This document shows, in pieces, positions 56,031-64,000 of a stretch of 64,000 bases of DNA. The translations under genes were made by a program, and so were the position numbers. The stretch comes from Streptomyces sp. AC1-42W (GTDB lineage: Bacteria; Actinomycetota; Actinomycetes; Streptomycetales; Streptomycetaceae), in contig NZ_QKWY01000001.1 of NCBI RefSeq assembly GCF_003248355.1, positions 3,120,001 to 3,184,000 on the forward strand. Reading direction: 5' to 3'. A model generated the notes under the pieces. The model did no database searches and was not told the DNA's origin. It saw only the letters and a program-made list of their open reading frames with translations. Positions within the stretch are counted from its first letter, which is position 1; the number at the start of each line of letters is the position of its first letter.

Positions 56031-56877
56031 CTAGGGAAAGCGACGCTGATGTCCCGGTCGTCGTCATAAAGCCGCGGGAGCACGACGAGCCGCAGCGGGG
56101 CGCTTTCCCTCACACGGACGGCGAAGGCGCCAGCGAAGTCGTGTGGGGTGCACGAGGCTTTGCGGGACGTGCCGAAGTCGGTCGGCAGCACGCTGTGCGG
56201 CGGCAGGCTGCTGTTCGGGGCCAGCGCGGACAGGGTGCCGCCGGCGATGCGGACCGAGATCGGTACCCCGACCACGCTCGCGGCCGACTCGGTGACCAGT
56301 ACGCGGTCAGACCCGACGAGGTCGGCGCGACGGTGAGCGGCCAGGGCTGTGAGCAGGGTGGTCTTGCCGGCCCCGGATGGGCCGGCGATCAGTACCCCGT
56401 GGTCGTCGACCGTGGCGGCTGCGGCGTGGAAGGCGGTCCAGCCGCGGTGTTCGGCGCAGCGCAGGACGACCTCGCGGATCACCCGCAGGGCGTACCGCTC
56501 ACCGCGGTCGGTCCCTGGGTGCAGCACGATGTGCAGCTGGCCCGTCGTGTCGCGGGCGTACAGGTGGTCTGCCGGCAGGTGCGAGGCGGGGTCGGGCCTC
56601 CACCAGCGGACCTGCCCAAGCCGTGAGTCGAGGTACGGCTCGCCGCGGAACGGCAACACCTCCAGCGAATGTGCATCGGCCAGGCGGGCCCCGTGGTCGC
56701 GAAAGAGGTCTTCGCTGTGGTGGATGCGTATCTGCGTGAGCTGCCCGCACAGCGGTGCCGGCGAGGTTTCGGGGGAGAAGTGCTTCAGGTGGATGCTCTG
56801 GTCAGCCTGGAAGGTCTCGTCGGTGCGGACGTCGAAGCGGTGCCCTGCGAAGGCGACCGTCCCGTTGCTGCGGCCGC

Positions 56878-58302
56878 TCACCTCCGTCCCCCTGTTGCCG
56901 CCATGGTGTCGGGTGCCTGAATGAGGAGTTCTTCAGTGGTGCCGTGCACCAGGCGTCGGGCGATGTCGATGCCCATCTTCACCGCGTGATCCATGTTGCC
57001 GATCTCGTAGCGCCACGTCCCGAACCGGCCTCGTGGGTAGATCCCTTGGGACTCCATCCACGGCACCACTGTGCCCAGGGCCTCATCACGGTCGAGGGTG
57101 GGTATCGGGTAGGCGTAGTCGATCAGTTCCAGGTGGGTACTGGCCAGCGGCGCGTCCTCGGGCACGAGGCCGTGGCGCCGCAGGGCCTGGTCGCAGTCGC
57201 GTATGAGCTGGCGGTGGTCCAGCGGGGTCCCCGGCAGCATGGAGGTCTCGGTCATCCACGCGCTGAATGTCGTTGTGTCGGCGCCGGGGACGTTGGCAGG
57301 CGCGTACTTGCTGAAGTTCGTGGCCCGGTAGAACGGCACCTCAGGCTGGGGGAAGTACAGCCAGGACCGTTCGTCGGTGGTCGGGGCCTCGTAGCCGAGG
57401 CCGACCATGGCCACCGTGGTGTGCCGCAGCCGTCCGGCTGCCGCTCGCACCGCGTCCGGGGCGCCGGCCGTGATGGCGGAGAGCTGGTCAAGGGGACCGG
57501 TGGCCACCAGGTGGTCGAAGCCGATGAGGTCGCCGTCGGAGAGCGTGACAGTGCGGGCGGCCGGGTCGACGGCGACTGCGCGGACTGACGTCCGCAGGCC
57601 CGCGTCGAGCCGTGTGGCCAGGCGGCGCCAGATCTCTCCGGTGCCGCCGCGGGCGGGGAAGGCGAAGGTGGCGTTGGGTCCCCACCGGCGGGCCGGCGGG
57701 GCGGTCCCCGAGAAGGCAGCCAGGATTTCACCGGGATCGACCGGGGCGACGCGTTCGGCGACCCAGGACGAGGCCATCTGCTCAGGATGCGTCGCCCAGA
57801 CCTTGGAGTTGTACGGGCCGAAGAACCGCTCCACCAGGCCCGATCCGTACATCGCCTGCAGCCACGTGGCGAAGTCCATACCCGCGGCCATCCCCTCCTC
57901 GCGCCGCTGGCAGGCGCGAAGAAGATCCTGCACACACGCCTCGGCATCCTCGGCCGGGAGACGGTGAAGGTACTGCTGGAAGGGGTAGGGCACCCACCGG
58001 TCGCGGAAGCGGACGTAGGACGACCGGTCATGATGCAGCAGCTCGTCGGGGGCGAACAGCTCGGCAAGCAGCCGGTCGAACTCGCCGAAGTGGGAGAAGA
58101 CCACGTGCCCGCCCAGGTCCCAAGTGAAGCCGGCCGGATCGACCACGGATGAGGCAAGTCCGCCGGGCAGAGGGGCAGCCTCCAACAGCGTCCAGGAACG
58201 GTGACCCAGCCGCTTCAACTCGTCCGCGCAGGCCAGGCCACAAGGGCCGGCGCCGAGAATGACAATCCTCTCGGAGGGTAAGGCGTGCGGTGAATCGGGC
58301 AT
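56878..58302 (-). CDS. FAD-dependent oxidoreductase, UDP-galactopyranose-mutase/protoporphyrinogen-oxidase-like
   Basis: 474 residues from ATG 58302 with a near-perfect aaaggaggc site. An N-terminal Rossmann motif VILGAGPCGLACADELKRLG and LPGGLASS; then FTWDLGGHVVFSHFGEFD and WVPYPFQQYLHRLP, resembling the sugar-binding part of UGM-type enzymes. The C-terminal FAD contact is GRFGTWRYEIGNMDHAVK. First gene of the seven-gene leftward operon. Likely works on a nucleotide sugar or related substrate for the two glycosyltransferases; true UGM activity is not proven. Confidence 0.82.
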   Translation of the reverse strand: MPDSPHALPSERIVILGAGPCGLACADELKRLGHRSWTLLEAAPLPGGLASSVVDPAGFTWDLGGHVVFSHFGEFDRLLAELFAPDELLHHDRSSYVRFRDRWVPYPFQQYLHRLPAEDAEACVQDLLRACQRREEGMAAGMDFATWLQAMYGSGLVERFFGPYNSKVWATHPEQMASSWVAERVAPVDPGEILAAFSGTAPPARRWGPNATFAFPARGGTGEIWRRLATRLDAGLRTSVRAVAVDPAARTVTLSDGDLIGFDHLVATGPLDQLSAITAGAPDAVRAAAGRLRHTTVAMVGLGYEAPTTDERSWLYFPQPEVPFYRATNFSKYAPANVPGADTTTFSAWMTETSMLPGTPLDHRQLIRDCDQALRRHGLVPEDAPLASTHLELIDYAYPIPTLDRDEALGTVVPWMESQGIYPRGRFGTWRYEIGNMDHAVKMGIDIARRLVHGTTEELLIQAPDTMAATGGRR

Positions 58303-58503
58303 GAAGCCTCCTTTGACCGGCAGGCGGTAAAGCTATGGCCCGCGTCCGGCGGGCGGCGGTGAGAGAACGGGGGTGGGGCGACCCGACCGCCGATGCACGG
58401 GAAGCGGCGAGGCCACCCTGCTCAGCATCGTCTTCGACCACGAGGGGTTGGTGCGTGAGCGCGGGCCGCCGACAGGCTCCAGCTGGCGCAAGCTGGAGGA
58501 GCC

Positions 58504-58758
58504 TCAGGTCGCCGGCCCCTCGGTGTCCGGGTCCAGGTGTGCGTTGTGGATGTGGAAGTAGGCCACCTCCACCTGCTCCTCGAAGCCCATGCCGTCCGCG
58601 AGCGCCTGGAACATCGTCCTGCTGACGGACCGGCAGTAGTCGCAGGTCTCCACGTTGGCAGGGCCCTCGCGGCGCGCCATGGCTGCACGGGCCTGCTCCA
58701 CTGCTTCAGGGGACAGCCCGTCCAGCAATTCCTCGGTCAGGTCCGTGTCATCGCTCAC
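58504..58758 (-). CDS. Small hypothetical protein with CxxC motif
   Basis: 84 residues from GTG 58758; a longer frame reaches 58911 without a better start. Acidic, mostly helical, with CDYCRSVSRTMFQALADG in the middle and YFHIHNAHLDPDTEG at the end. The CxxC pair could bind metal or be redox-active. No family recognised. Its transcription could continue from the XRE regulator gene, 64 bp upstream. Confidence 0.6.
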   Translation of the reverse strand: MSDDTDLTEELLDGLSPEAVEQARAAMARREGPANVETCDYCRSVSRTMFQALADGMGFEEQVEVAYFHIHNAHLDPDTEGPAT

Positions 58759-58822
58759 GCCGCCATCGTGGCCACTGAGGACCCTGGAAACTCTTTCACT
58801 TGAGCGAGAGTCCCAGCTGCCC

Positions 58823-60007
58823 CTACATGCCGATCCAGCCCGCCATGTTCCGCAGCGGCTCCGGTGTCCGGCGGGAGAGGTGAACGAGTCCGCGGATGGT
58901 CTCCCTGGCACCAGGGTGATAGCGGGTCTGCTCCGGCGCCGCCCGCCGCGCCGCCCAGAGCGACCTCAACGACGGTTCTGCTTTGCCCAGTTCCATCTCA
59001 ATGCGGGCCCGGTCGATGAAGAAGTGCGCGCGGCGGGACGTCGCGAGCGAGGCTGGCAGCTTGATCGCCTTGGCCTGCCGCAGCGCCTCGTCGTACTGCC
59101 GCATCTCCATCGCCACGGTCATCTCGTGCAAGGCCACGTTCACCGGGCCGAAATTGAGCCAGTGCACCTTGCTGGCGTCGCCGACCCGCCCCGCGTACTC
59201 GCGGGCCCGCGCGATGTGCTCGGCGGCCGCGCTAACGTCCTCCGCCCGCGCGGCAAGCACGGAGCCGCCGAGGTGAAGCTGGCCGGCGACGGTGAGGGCT
59301 TCGCGGGTCGAGTCGTCCGGGCCGAGCAGCCTGTGGCCGGAGCCGACCAGGCGCAGGCCGATGCCGTACTCCCCTTCGCGGAAGTAGACCAGTCCCCGGA
59401 AGTACTGCCGCATGGCTGCTAGGCAGGGATCCGAGGCCCGCTCCGCGGCCCAGCCGAGCCGGTCGAGGGCGACGCTGGCAAGATCGAAGTACCCCAGCTT
59501 CACCGTGACGTCGTGCGCGGTGCGGTAGGCGGAACCGAGGGCCCGCCACAGCTCCGTCGTCGGCGAGCGCCAGCACAGGGCGGTCAGCTCCGTGATGACG
59601 TCCGGAAGGGCTGCCGCCGCCGCGTGCAGGTGGGTGGCACGGACATGGGCACACAATTCCTCGGTGGCGGTGACGAGCTCGCCGGCCGTGCGTGTAGTGA
59701 CCCGGGGATCGTCGCCGAGGTCGTACAGGTCGAGGGACTCACGGATTGGCCGGATCAGCTCCGCCAGCCGGTCCTCCTGCATCTGGGTCACATACGGCTG
59801 GCCCGTCAGCACCGTGACGTCGATCCGCAGCGCTCGCGCGACCGCCGCGATGAAGTCCGCAGACGCCGGCCTCGCCCCGCACTCGACCTGGGTGAGCCAG
59901 CTGTACGAGTACGGAATCCGGTTGGACAGCTCCCGCTGCGTCAGTCCCGCCAGCCTCCGCTGCTCCTTGATCCGCGTACCGGTGTGGTCGTCGTCCCGCG
60001 TCGGCAT
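58823..60007 (-). CDS. XRE-family regulator with TPR-like C-terminal domain
   Basis: 394 residues from ATG 60007. An N-terminal helix-turn-helix (IKEQRRLAGLTQRELSNRI and YSWLTQVECGARPASADFI) is followed by about 300 helical residues with repeated Ala/Leu-rich pairs, typical of TPR-containing Streptomyces regulators. It is divergent from a flavoprotein gene across 120 bp, a pairing common in Streptomyces that suggests control of it. The regulator may also affect the leftward genes. Confidence 0.88.
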   Translation of the reverse strand: MPTRDDDHTGTRIKEQRRLAGLTQRELSNRIPYSYSWLTQVECGARPASADFIAAVARALRIDVTVLTGQPYVTQMQEDRLAELIRPIRESLDLYDLGDDPRVTTRTAGELVTATEELCAHVRATHLHAAAAALPDVITELTALCWRSPTTELWRALGSAYRTAHDVTVKLGYFDLASVALDRLGWAAERASDPCLAAMRQYFRGLVYFREGEYGIGLRLVGSGHRLLGPDDSTREALTVAGQLHLGGSVLAARAEDVSAAAEHIARAREYAGRVGDASKVHWLNFGPVNVALHEMTVAMEMRQYDEALRQAKAIKLPASLATSRRAHFFIDRARIEMELGKAEPSLRSLWAARRAAPEQTRYHPGARETIRGLVHLSRRTPEPLRNMAGWIGM

Positions 60008-60127
60008 GCCGGCCTCCCGTCTCAGACCCGTCTCCTGGAACGCTACGCGCCGCTCCATGCCGCGAGAGGCGGATTCACAAGGGAATCCGCCAAGTTGACG
60101 GCGGCCCGGCTGTGATCGGATACCCTC

Positions 60128-60682
60128 ATGACCACTCCGACCCTGTACCTGTTCAGTAGCGCGGCCCCGCCTGTCTTCGACGTCGCGCGCGTCATCGAGG
60201 AAGCGCAGGCCGACGGCTGGGACGTATGCCTCGGTCTTACCCCGACGGCCGCCCGCTGGCTCGCCGACTCCCTCGACGGCCTCGCCGCCCTCACCGGCCA
60301 CCCCGTCCGCTGGGACTACCGCCTCCCCGGACAGCCGGACGTGTGGCCGAAGCCGGATGCAGTTATCGTCGCTCCGGCGACCTTCAATACGATCAACCAG
60401 TGGGCGCTCGGGATCACGGACAAATGGCTCGTCGGCGTGGTTGCCGAGGGCATCGGCAAGGGCATCCCCATGGTGATGATGCCGTGCGTGAACCGGGCAT
60501 ACGTTGCGCACCCGCAGTTCGAGCGCTCGATCGATGCCCTCCGGAGCGCTGGGGTCCGGGTGCTCTACGGCGAGGGCGGCTTCATCCCGAATGAGCCAGG
60601 CCAGGGCAATCCCGCCACGTACCCGTGGCGGGCCGCCCTGGACGCCGTCGCCAACAACCTCGGCCCGACCTCCATCGCCTAG
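60128..60682 (+). CDS. Flavoprotein (phosphopantothenoylcysteine-decarboxylase-like)
   Basis: 184 residues, ATG 60128. It has LYLFSSAAPPVFDVARVIEE at the start, an internal VIVAPATFNTINQWALGITD and MVMMPCVNRAYVAHPQF, the pattern of FMN-binding HFCD/Dfp-type flavoproteins. It is too short to include CoaC-CoaB fusion domains. Paired divergently with the XRE regulator. Substrate unknown. Confidence 0.85.
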   Translation: MTTPTLYLFSSAAPPVFDVARVIEEAQADGWDVCLGLTPTAARWLADSLDGLAALTGHPVRWDYRLPGQPDVWPKPDAVIVAPATFNTINQWALGITDKWLVGVVAEGIGKGIPMVMMPCVNRAYVAHPQFERSIDALRSAGVRVLYGEGGFIPNEPGQGNPATYPWRAALDAVANNLGPTSIA

Positions 60683-61341
60683 GCTTCCTTTCAACGCGCC
60701 GGAACGCGCTCCACAAAACAAGACGACGGTTGCCGGCGACGATGCCGTACCCGGGACCGCTCGCGAGTTCGCCGAGGATGCCGACAAGGTCGGGGATGAC
60801 GCCGCGTTCTTCCTCGCCGGCCGTGAGGTCAGTCAGCCGTGCGTGCCGCTGGCAGAACCGCTCGGCCGTCTCGTACGGGATCCAGCGGGTCAGCGACTGA
60901 CTGGGCACGCCCCAGTAGATGAGCGGCAGCTCCTTCGGGCCGGCCAGGTCTGGCAGCTTCCGCAACTCCATCTCCCTTCGGACGCCCTGGTAGGAGCGCC
61001 AGGCTCGGTCGCGGGGAGTCGTGCAGGACACCGTCGACGTCGAAGATCAGCACGGCTTCCTCCGGCTGGACGAGGGGCAAGCCACACCAGACGAGCAGGT
61101 GCGGTTCGGGGTGTCGGACCGCGCACCATCCGACCAGCTCCTCGCCCGCCCTGGCGAGCACGAGCGCCGGAGGCGCGCCGGTCAGCGCGTTCGTCAGCCT
61201 CGACCGCACCAGCGAGGCACTGACCGGGCGGTCGTCGCTGAACCCCGCGATGCCCCGCTGCCCAACGACCGCGAGCTGCTCACACAGCCCGTCCGACAGG
61301 ACGCCCGCATGCACGGCGATGTCGATGGAATCGGTGCTCAT
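60582..61341 (-). pseudogene. GNAT/HAD-like locus with frameshift
   Basis: ATG 61341 overlaps the preceding gene (ATGA). The first frame reads an acetyltransferase-like part (PPALVLARAGEELVGWCAV) and then the HAD motif VLIFDVDGVLHDS near 61020. Beyond that it looks non-coding, while the neighbouring frame continues plausibly (PRDRAWRSYQGVRREMELRK ... RWIPYETAERFCQRH). A 1-base indel near 61005-61020 would explain this. Both domains look incomplete, so a deletion fusion is also possible. Confidence 0.55.
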
Positions 61342-61634
61342 GCCGCCTCCCCGGGTCCTGCGAGGCCAACCGAGCGGGCCGTGAGGTCGGATGCTGCCGT
61401 GGCGTTGGCCGTCTTCGACGGCTGCTCTTCGGCAGAAGCCATGTCCGGTATCGTCACCGCTGCTCCAAAGTCGCGGGAGTCGTTGGACTCGTCAGCGACC
61501 ATGCAGCCGACCAGCGTCAGACCGATCAGGTTCGCCCCGATCAGGACGAGGCCGGAGGTTCGGCCCTGCGAAGCCCGGTGTCGCCCCCGGGTCTGGCTCA
61601 GCCCACCCGCCGGTAACGAAGAAGAAGCACTCAC
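61338..61634 (-). CDS. Small protein with one hydrophobic segment
   Basis: 98 residues from GTG 61634, overlapping the GH15 stop (GTGA) and the next start (ATGA). One hydrophobic stretch SGLVLIGANLIGLTLVGCMV is near the middle, ending in LVGC, which could be a lipobox or part of a membrane anchor; the rest is Ser/Ala/Thr-rich. Function unknown; the overlaps support it being translated with its neighbours. Confidence 0.6.
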   Translation of the reverse strand: MSASSSLPAGGLSQTRGRHRASQGRTSGLVLIGANLIGLTLVGCMVADESNDSRDFGAAVTIPDMASAEEQPSKTANATAASDLTARSVGLAGPGEAA

Positions 61635-63517
61635 CGCCCGATCACCCCCGCGGCGATCCGGCGCCCCTGAGAGGCGCGGGCGGTTGCGACGGCCCGGATA
61701 GCCTGAATGACAGCGATGTGGGAGAACCCCTGCGGGAAGTTGCCCAGCTGGCGCTGGTGGTGGACGTCCCACTCCTCGGCGAGCAGGCCGAGGTCGCTGC
61801 GGATCCGGAGCAGGCTCTCCAGGAGGATCTCGGCTTCGTCGACGCGGCCGATGGTGCAGAGCGCCACGATCAACCACCCCGAGCCGATGAGGAAGGTGCC
61901 CTCGTCGCCGGCGAGGCCGTCGACGCCCGGCACCTCGCCCCCGGTGCGGTAGCGCAGCAGGAACCCGCCCGTCGTGGACAGCTCCTGCTGGATCGCCTCG
62001 ACCGTGCCGATGACCCGCTTGTCGTCCGGTGGCAGGAACCCGGTCGTAACGATCTGCAACAGGGAGACGTCCAGCTCCGTCGAGCCGTACGACTGCGTGA
62101 AGGTGTTGCGTTCCTCGTCGTATCCTCGCTCGCACACCTGCTGGTGGATCGCGTTGCGCAGCTCACGCCACCTCTGCAGTGGCCCGTCGGCACGGCCATC
62201 CTCGATGAGCCTGACCGCACGGTCGACCGCGCACCAGGCCATGACCTTGGAGTGCACGAAGTGCCGGCGCGGACCACGGACCTCCCAGATTCCTTCGTCC
62301 GGCTGCTCCCAGAGGATCTCCAGGCACGCGACGAGGTCCGTGATGATCGGGGCTACGACAGGGGCCAGCTCTGGATCGTGCTCCTGGGCCGCGTACAGGG
62401 CGCCGACGATCTCGCCGTACACATCGAGCTGCAGCTGCTTCGCGGCTCCGTTCCCGATGCGGACCGGGGCGGAGTTCTCGAAGCCAGGCAGCCAGCCGAG
62501 CGCGGCCTCGGTCAGCTCTCGGCTGCCGTCGACCCGGTAGATGGCCTGCAGGTTCTCGGGCCGGCCGCCGATCGCTGTTCGCAGCCAGCCGATCCAGGCC
62601 CGGGCCTCCTCCACGTAGCCGCAGCTGAGAAGGGCTTCGACCGTCATGGCGGAGTCACGAGGCCAGCAGTAGCGGTAGTCCCAGTTGCGTTCGCCGCCGA
62701 TTTTCTCGGGCAGCGAGGTGGTCGGAGCGGCCACGAATCCGCCGGTCGGTCCGTACTGGAGCGCCTTCAACGTGATGAGAGAGCGCTCGACCGCCTCCCA
62801 GTGGGGGCCGGAGTACGTGGACTTGGCCGTCCAGCCCGCCCAGAAGTCCGCGGTCTGCTTCAGCAGCCCTTCCAGTGCGGGAAGCGGTGGCGGCTCGTCG
62901 CCTCCGGGCTGCCATGCGATCGTGAAGGCCAGTTGCTCATCCTTCACGACGCTGAACTCGGAGATCAGGTCGCCGCCGGACACGCGGGTGCGTGCGTCGG
63001 TGCCGAGCCATAGGCGGCCGTCGCCCAGACCGACGTTCGTCCGGCGGCCGGCGATGTCGAGCCGCGGAACAGCCCGGCCGTAACCGGGACGGGCCCTAAG
63101 GACGGACCGCATCGGAACCCGGCCGCTGACGCCCTTGACGATCCGGACCAGCTGCGTCACGTCGTCCTTTTCGGTGAAGGGCATGAAGTCGAGAAGCTGG
63201 ACGGTGCCGGAGGGAGTGATCCAGGTGGATTCCAGGATCAGCGTGCCGTCGAGATAGCGCCGTCCGTCGGCGGCGGGCGCGGTGCCGTGCGGCCCGGCGG
63301 GCCCGATGCGCCACATGCCGTGGTTCTCGCTGCCCAGCAGCGCGGTGAACGCGGCTGCGGAGTCGAAGCGCGGCAGACACATCCAGTCGATGCTGCCGTC
63401 GCGGTCGACCAGCGCGCCGGTGCGTCCGTTGCCGACGAGGCCGTGGTCCTCGATCCGGCCCGCCCGCCGCGGACGGTGGGGGATCTCCGCGGGGGGACGC
63501 GGGGAAGGGAGCTTCAC
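61631..63517 (-). CDS. Glycoside hydrolase family 15 (glucoamylase/trehalase-like)
   Basis: 628 residues from ATG 63517. The N-terminal GH15 domain starts IEDHGLVGNGRTGALVDRDG then SIDWMCLPRFDS. The catalytic (alpha/alpha)6 barrel has GGERNWDYRYCWPRDSAMTV, the general-acid region EQPDEGIWEVRG, and a second acidic site in LLAEEWD near the end. No signal peptide, so cytoplasmic. Actinobacterial members include trehalases as well as glucan hydrolases. It overlaps the DUF5999 gene upstream and the small gene downstream. Confidence 0.92.
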   Translation of the reverse strand: MKLPSPRPPAEIPHRPRRAGRIEDHGLVGNGRTGALVDRDGSIDWMCLPRFDSAAAFTALLGSENHGMWRIGPAGPHGTAPAADGRRYLDGTLILESTWITPSGTVQLLDFMPFTEKDDVTQLVRIVKGVSGRVPMRSVLRARPGYGRAVPRLDIAGRRTNVGLGDGRLWLGTDARTRVSGGDLISEFSVVKDEQLAFTIAWQPGGDEPPPLPALEGLLKQTADFWAGWTAKSTYSGPHWEAVERSLITLKALQYGPTGGFVAAPTTSLPEKIGGERNWDYRYCWPRDSAMTVEALLSCGYVEEARAWIGWLRTAIGGRPENLQAIYRVDGSRELTEAALGWLPGFENSAPVRIGNGAAKQLQLDVYGEIVGALYAAQEHDPELAPVVAPIITDLVACLEILWEQPDEGIWEVRGPRRHFVHSKVMAWCAVDRAVRLIEDGRADGPLQRWRELRNAIHQQVCERGYDEERNTFTQSYGSTELDVSLLQIVTTGFLPPDDKRVIGTVEAIQQELSTTGGFLLRYRTGGEVPGVDGLAGDEGTFLIGSGWLIVALCTIGRVDEAEILLESLLRIRSDLGLLAEEWDVHHQRQLGNFPQGFSHIAVIQAIRAVATARASQGRRIAAGVIGR

Positions 63518-63711
63518 GCTGCCACCGCCGTCGGCAGGGCACGGTGAGGGGCGACGATCTGGCCGTCGGGGAGCAGCTCACCGGTGTCGTCGAAGAGCAG
63601 GACGCCGTTGCACAGAAGGCTCCACCCCTGCTCGGGGTGATGGGCCGAGAGACGGGCCGCCTCACGGTCTGCGGAGTCGGCGCTCGGGCACGGGGGTTGG
63701 TGCTGACACAT
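63514..63711 (-). CDS. DUF5999 family protein
   Basis: 65 residues. MCQHQPPCPSADSADREAAR and HPEQGWSLLCNGVLLFDDTG are the recognisable Streptomyces DUF5999 pattern (paired Cys at the start, a later LLCNG). ATG 63711; its end overlaps the GH15 start. Family of unknown function, common in Streptomyces beside metabolic genes. Confidence 0.85.
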   Translation of the reverse strand: MCQHQPPCPSADSADREAARLSAHHPEQGWSLLCNGVLLFDDTGELLPDGQIVAPHRALPTAVAA

Positions 63712-64000
63712 GGTGGGAGTCCTTGTGGGTACGGCAGGAGACGGGAGCGGTGGACGAGCAAGCCAGCGGCTTCCGGTGGTCAGTTCCCGGGGGACCCGAG
63801 CGGAGATTGTGGAGCGCTCGGAGGCCGGGAAGAGCCAGGGAGCCAGACGGACGTTCGCTCTACTCCGTGCGTCGTGCGGCTATCAGTGGCAGGAATGAGC
63901 CGTGGGAGGCTCGCTGGCATAGGGATGCGGCGCGTGCGGAAATCGCTCAGTTCTAGGGGAGCTGGCGAGTGCGTGCAGAATCTCCGCGATGCACTCGGCC
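63712..64000. promoter_or_regulatory. Upstream region of the DUF5999-GH15 operon
   Basis: 289 bp to the window edge with no supportable gene. It should contain the promoter of the leftward DUF5999-GH15 operon; no clear promoter motif can be assigned. Confidence 0.4.

Larger units (their letters stand above)
54813..56881 (-). pseudogene. HprK-like kinase split by an IS982 element
   Basis: GTG 56881 overlaps the stop of the FAD enzyme gene (GTGA). The N-terminal part carries the P-loop GPSGAGKTTLLTAL near residue 170 and HAAAATVDDHGVLIAGP before it, as in HPr-kinase-like proteins. The frame breaks at 56031, where an IS982-type element begins, and resumes at 55047. Removing the element plus one ctag gives DISVAFPRAAAARAAL leading into CCTPHDEDWLHPWF, a continuous 361-residue protein ending at 54813. 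As it stands only a truncated protein with an IS-encoded tail (VVPNVDG...) can be made. Confidence 0.88.

Overview
This 64 kb window is high-GC actinobacterial DNA, almost certainly from a Streptomyces chromosome. The evidence is GC-rich codon use, GTG starts, rare TTA codons placed in secondary-metabolism genes, an LmbU-family regulator, a DUF5999 protein and Streptomyces-type IS elements.

Region 1 (1-28780) is one flank of an actinomycin biosynthetic cluster. Two NRPS genes run leftward. acmB is complete (C-A-T-C-A-T-E) and acmC is cut by the left edge (C-A-T-C-A(MT)-T...). Specificity residues read by eye give Thr, Val (followed by epimerisation), Pro and N-methyl-Gly. With a stand-alone aryl-AMP ligase (acmA), a free carrier protein (acmD) and an MbtH protein transcribed divergently, this is the actinomycin pentapeptide order Thr-D-Val-Pro-Sar-(MeVal). 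The MeVal module should lie beyond the left edge. Next come two accessory proteins, a plasmid-transfer (SpdB2-like) remnant, a broken P450, a ferredoxin, an LmbU-type activator, a TetR repressor, a siderophore-interacting-type reductase, and a self-resistance set (DrrAB-like ABC exporter plus UvrA-like protein). TTA codons in acmC and in the exporter ATPase suggest bldA-dependent control.

Region 2 (28781-31510) is a scar of mobile DNA: an IS5-type transposase fragment, the C-terminus of a tyrosine recombinase, and an IS4-family element inserted with a 10-bp target duplication immediately upstream of the next operon.

Region 3 (31511-50188) is a defence island riddled with insertions. An apparently intact qatABCD anti-phage operon is followed by a decayed Wadjet-like cassette (DUF2397/DUF2398/SMC-like). 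jetC is truncated, jetD is absent, and the start of jetA is broken by two separate IS insertions. Two identical ISL3 copies, two identical IS1634-type copies, and an IS630-type element itself split by one of the IS1634 copies can be resolved with exact target duplications. Removing the two elements in jetA by hand restores a continuous 522-codon frame.

Region 4 (50343-58302) is a leftward operon of unknown pathway: FAD oxidoreductase/UDP-galactopyranose-mutase-like protein, HprK-like kinase (split by an IS982 element), small P-loop kinase, two glycosyltransferases, Nudix hydrolase and an APH-fold kinase. Nearly all junctions overlap by 4 bp or are very short.

Region 5 (58504-64000) holds a small CxxC protein, an XRE regulator divergent from a flavoprotein, a frameshifted GNAT/HAD-like locus, a small hydrophobic protein, a GH15 glycosidase and a DUF5999 protein.

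Family names come from motif reading and memory; no database search was run.
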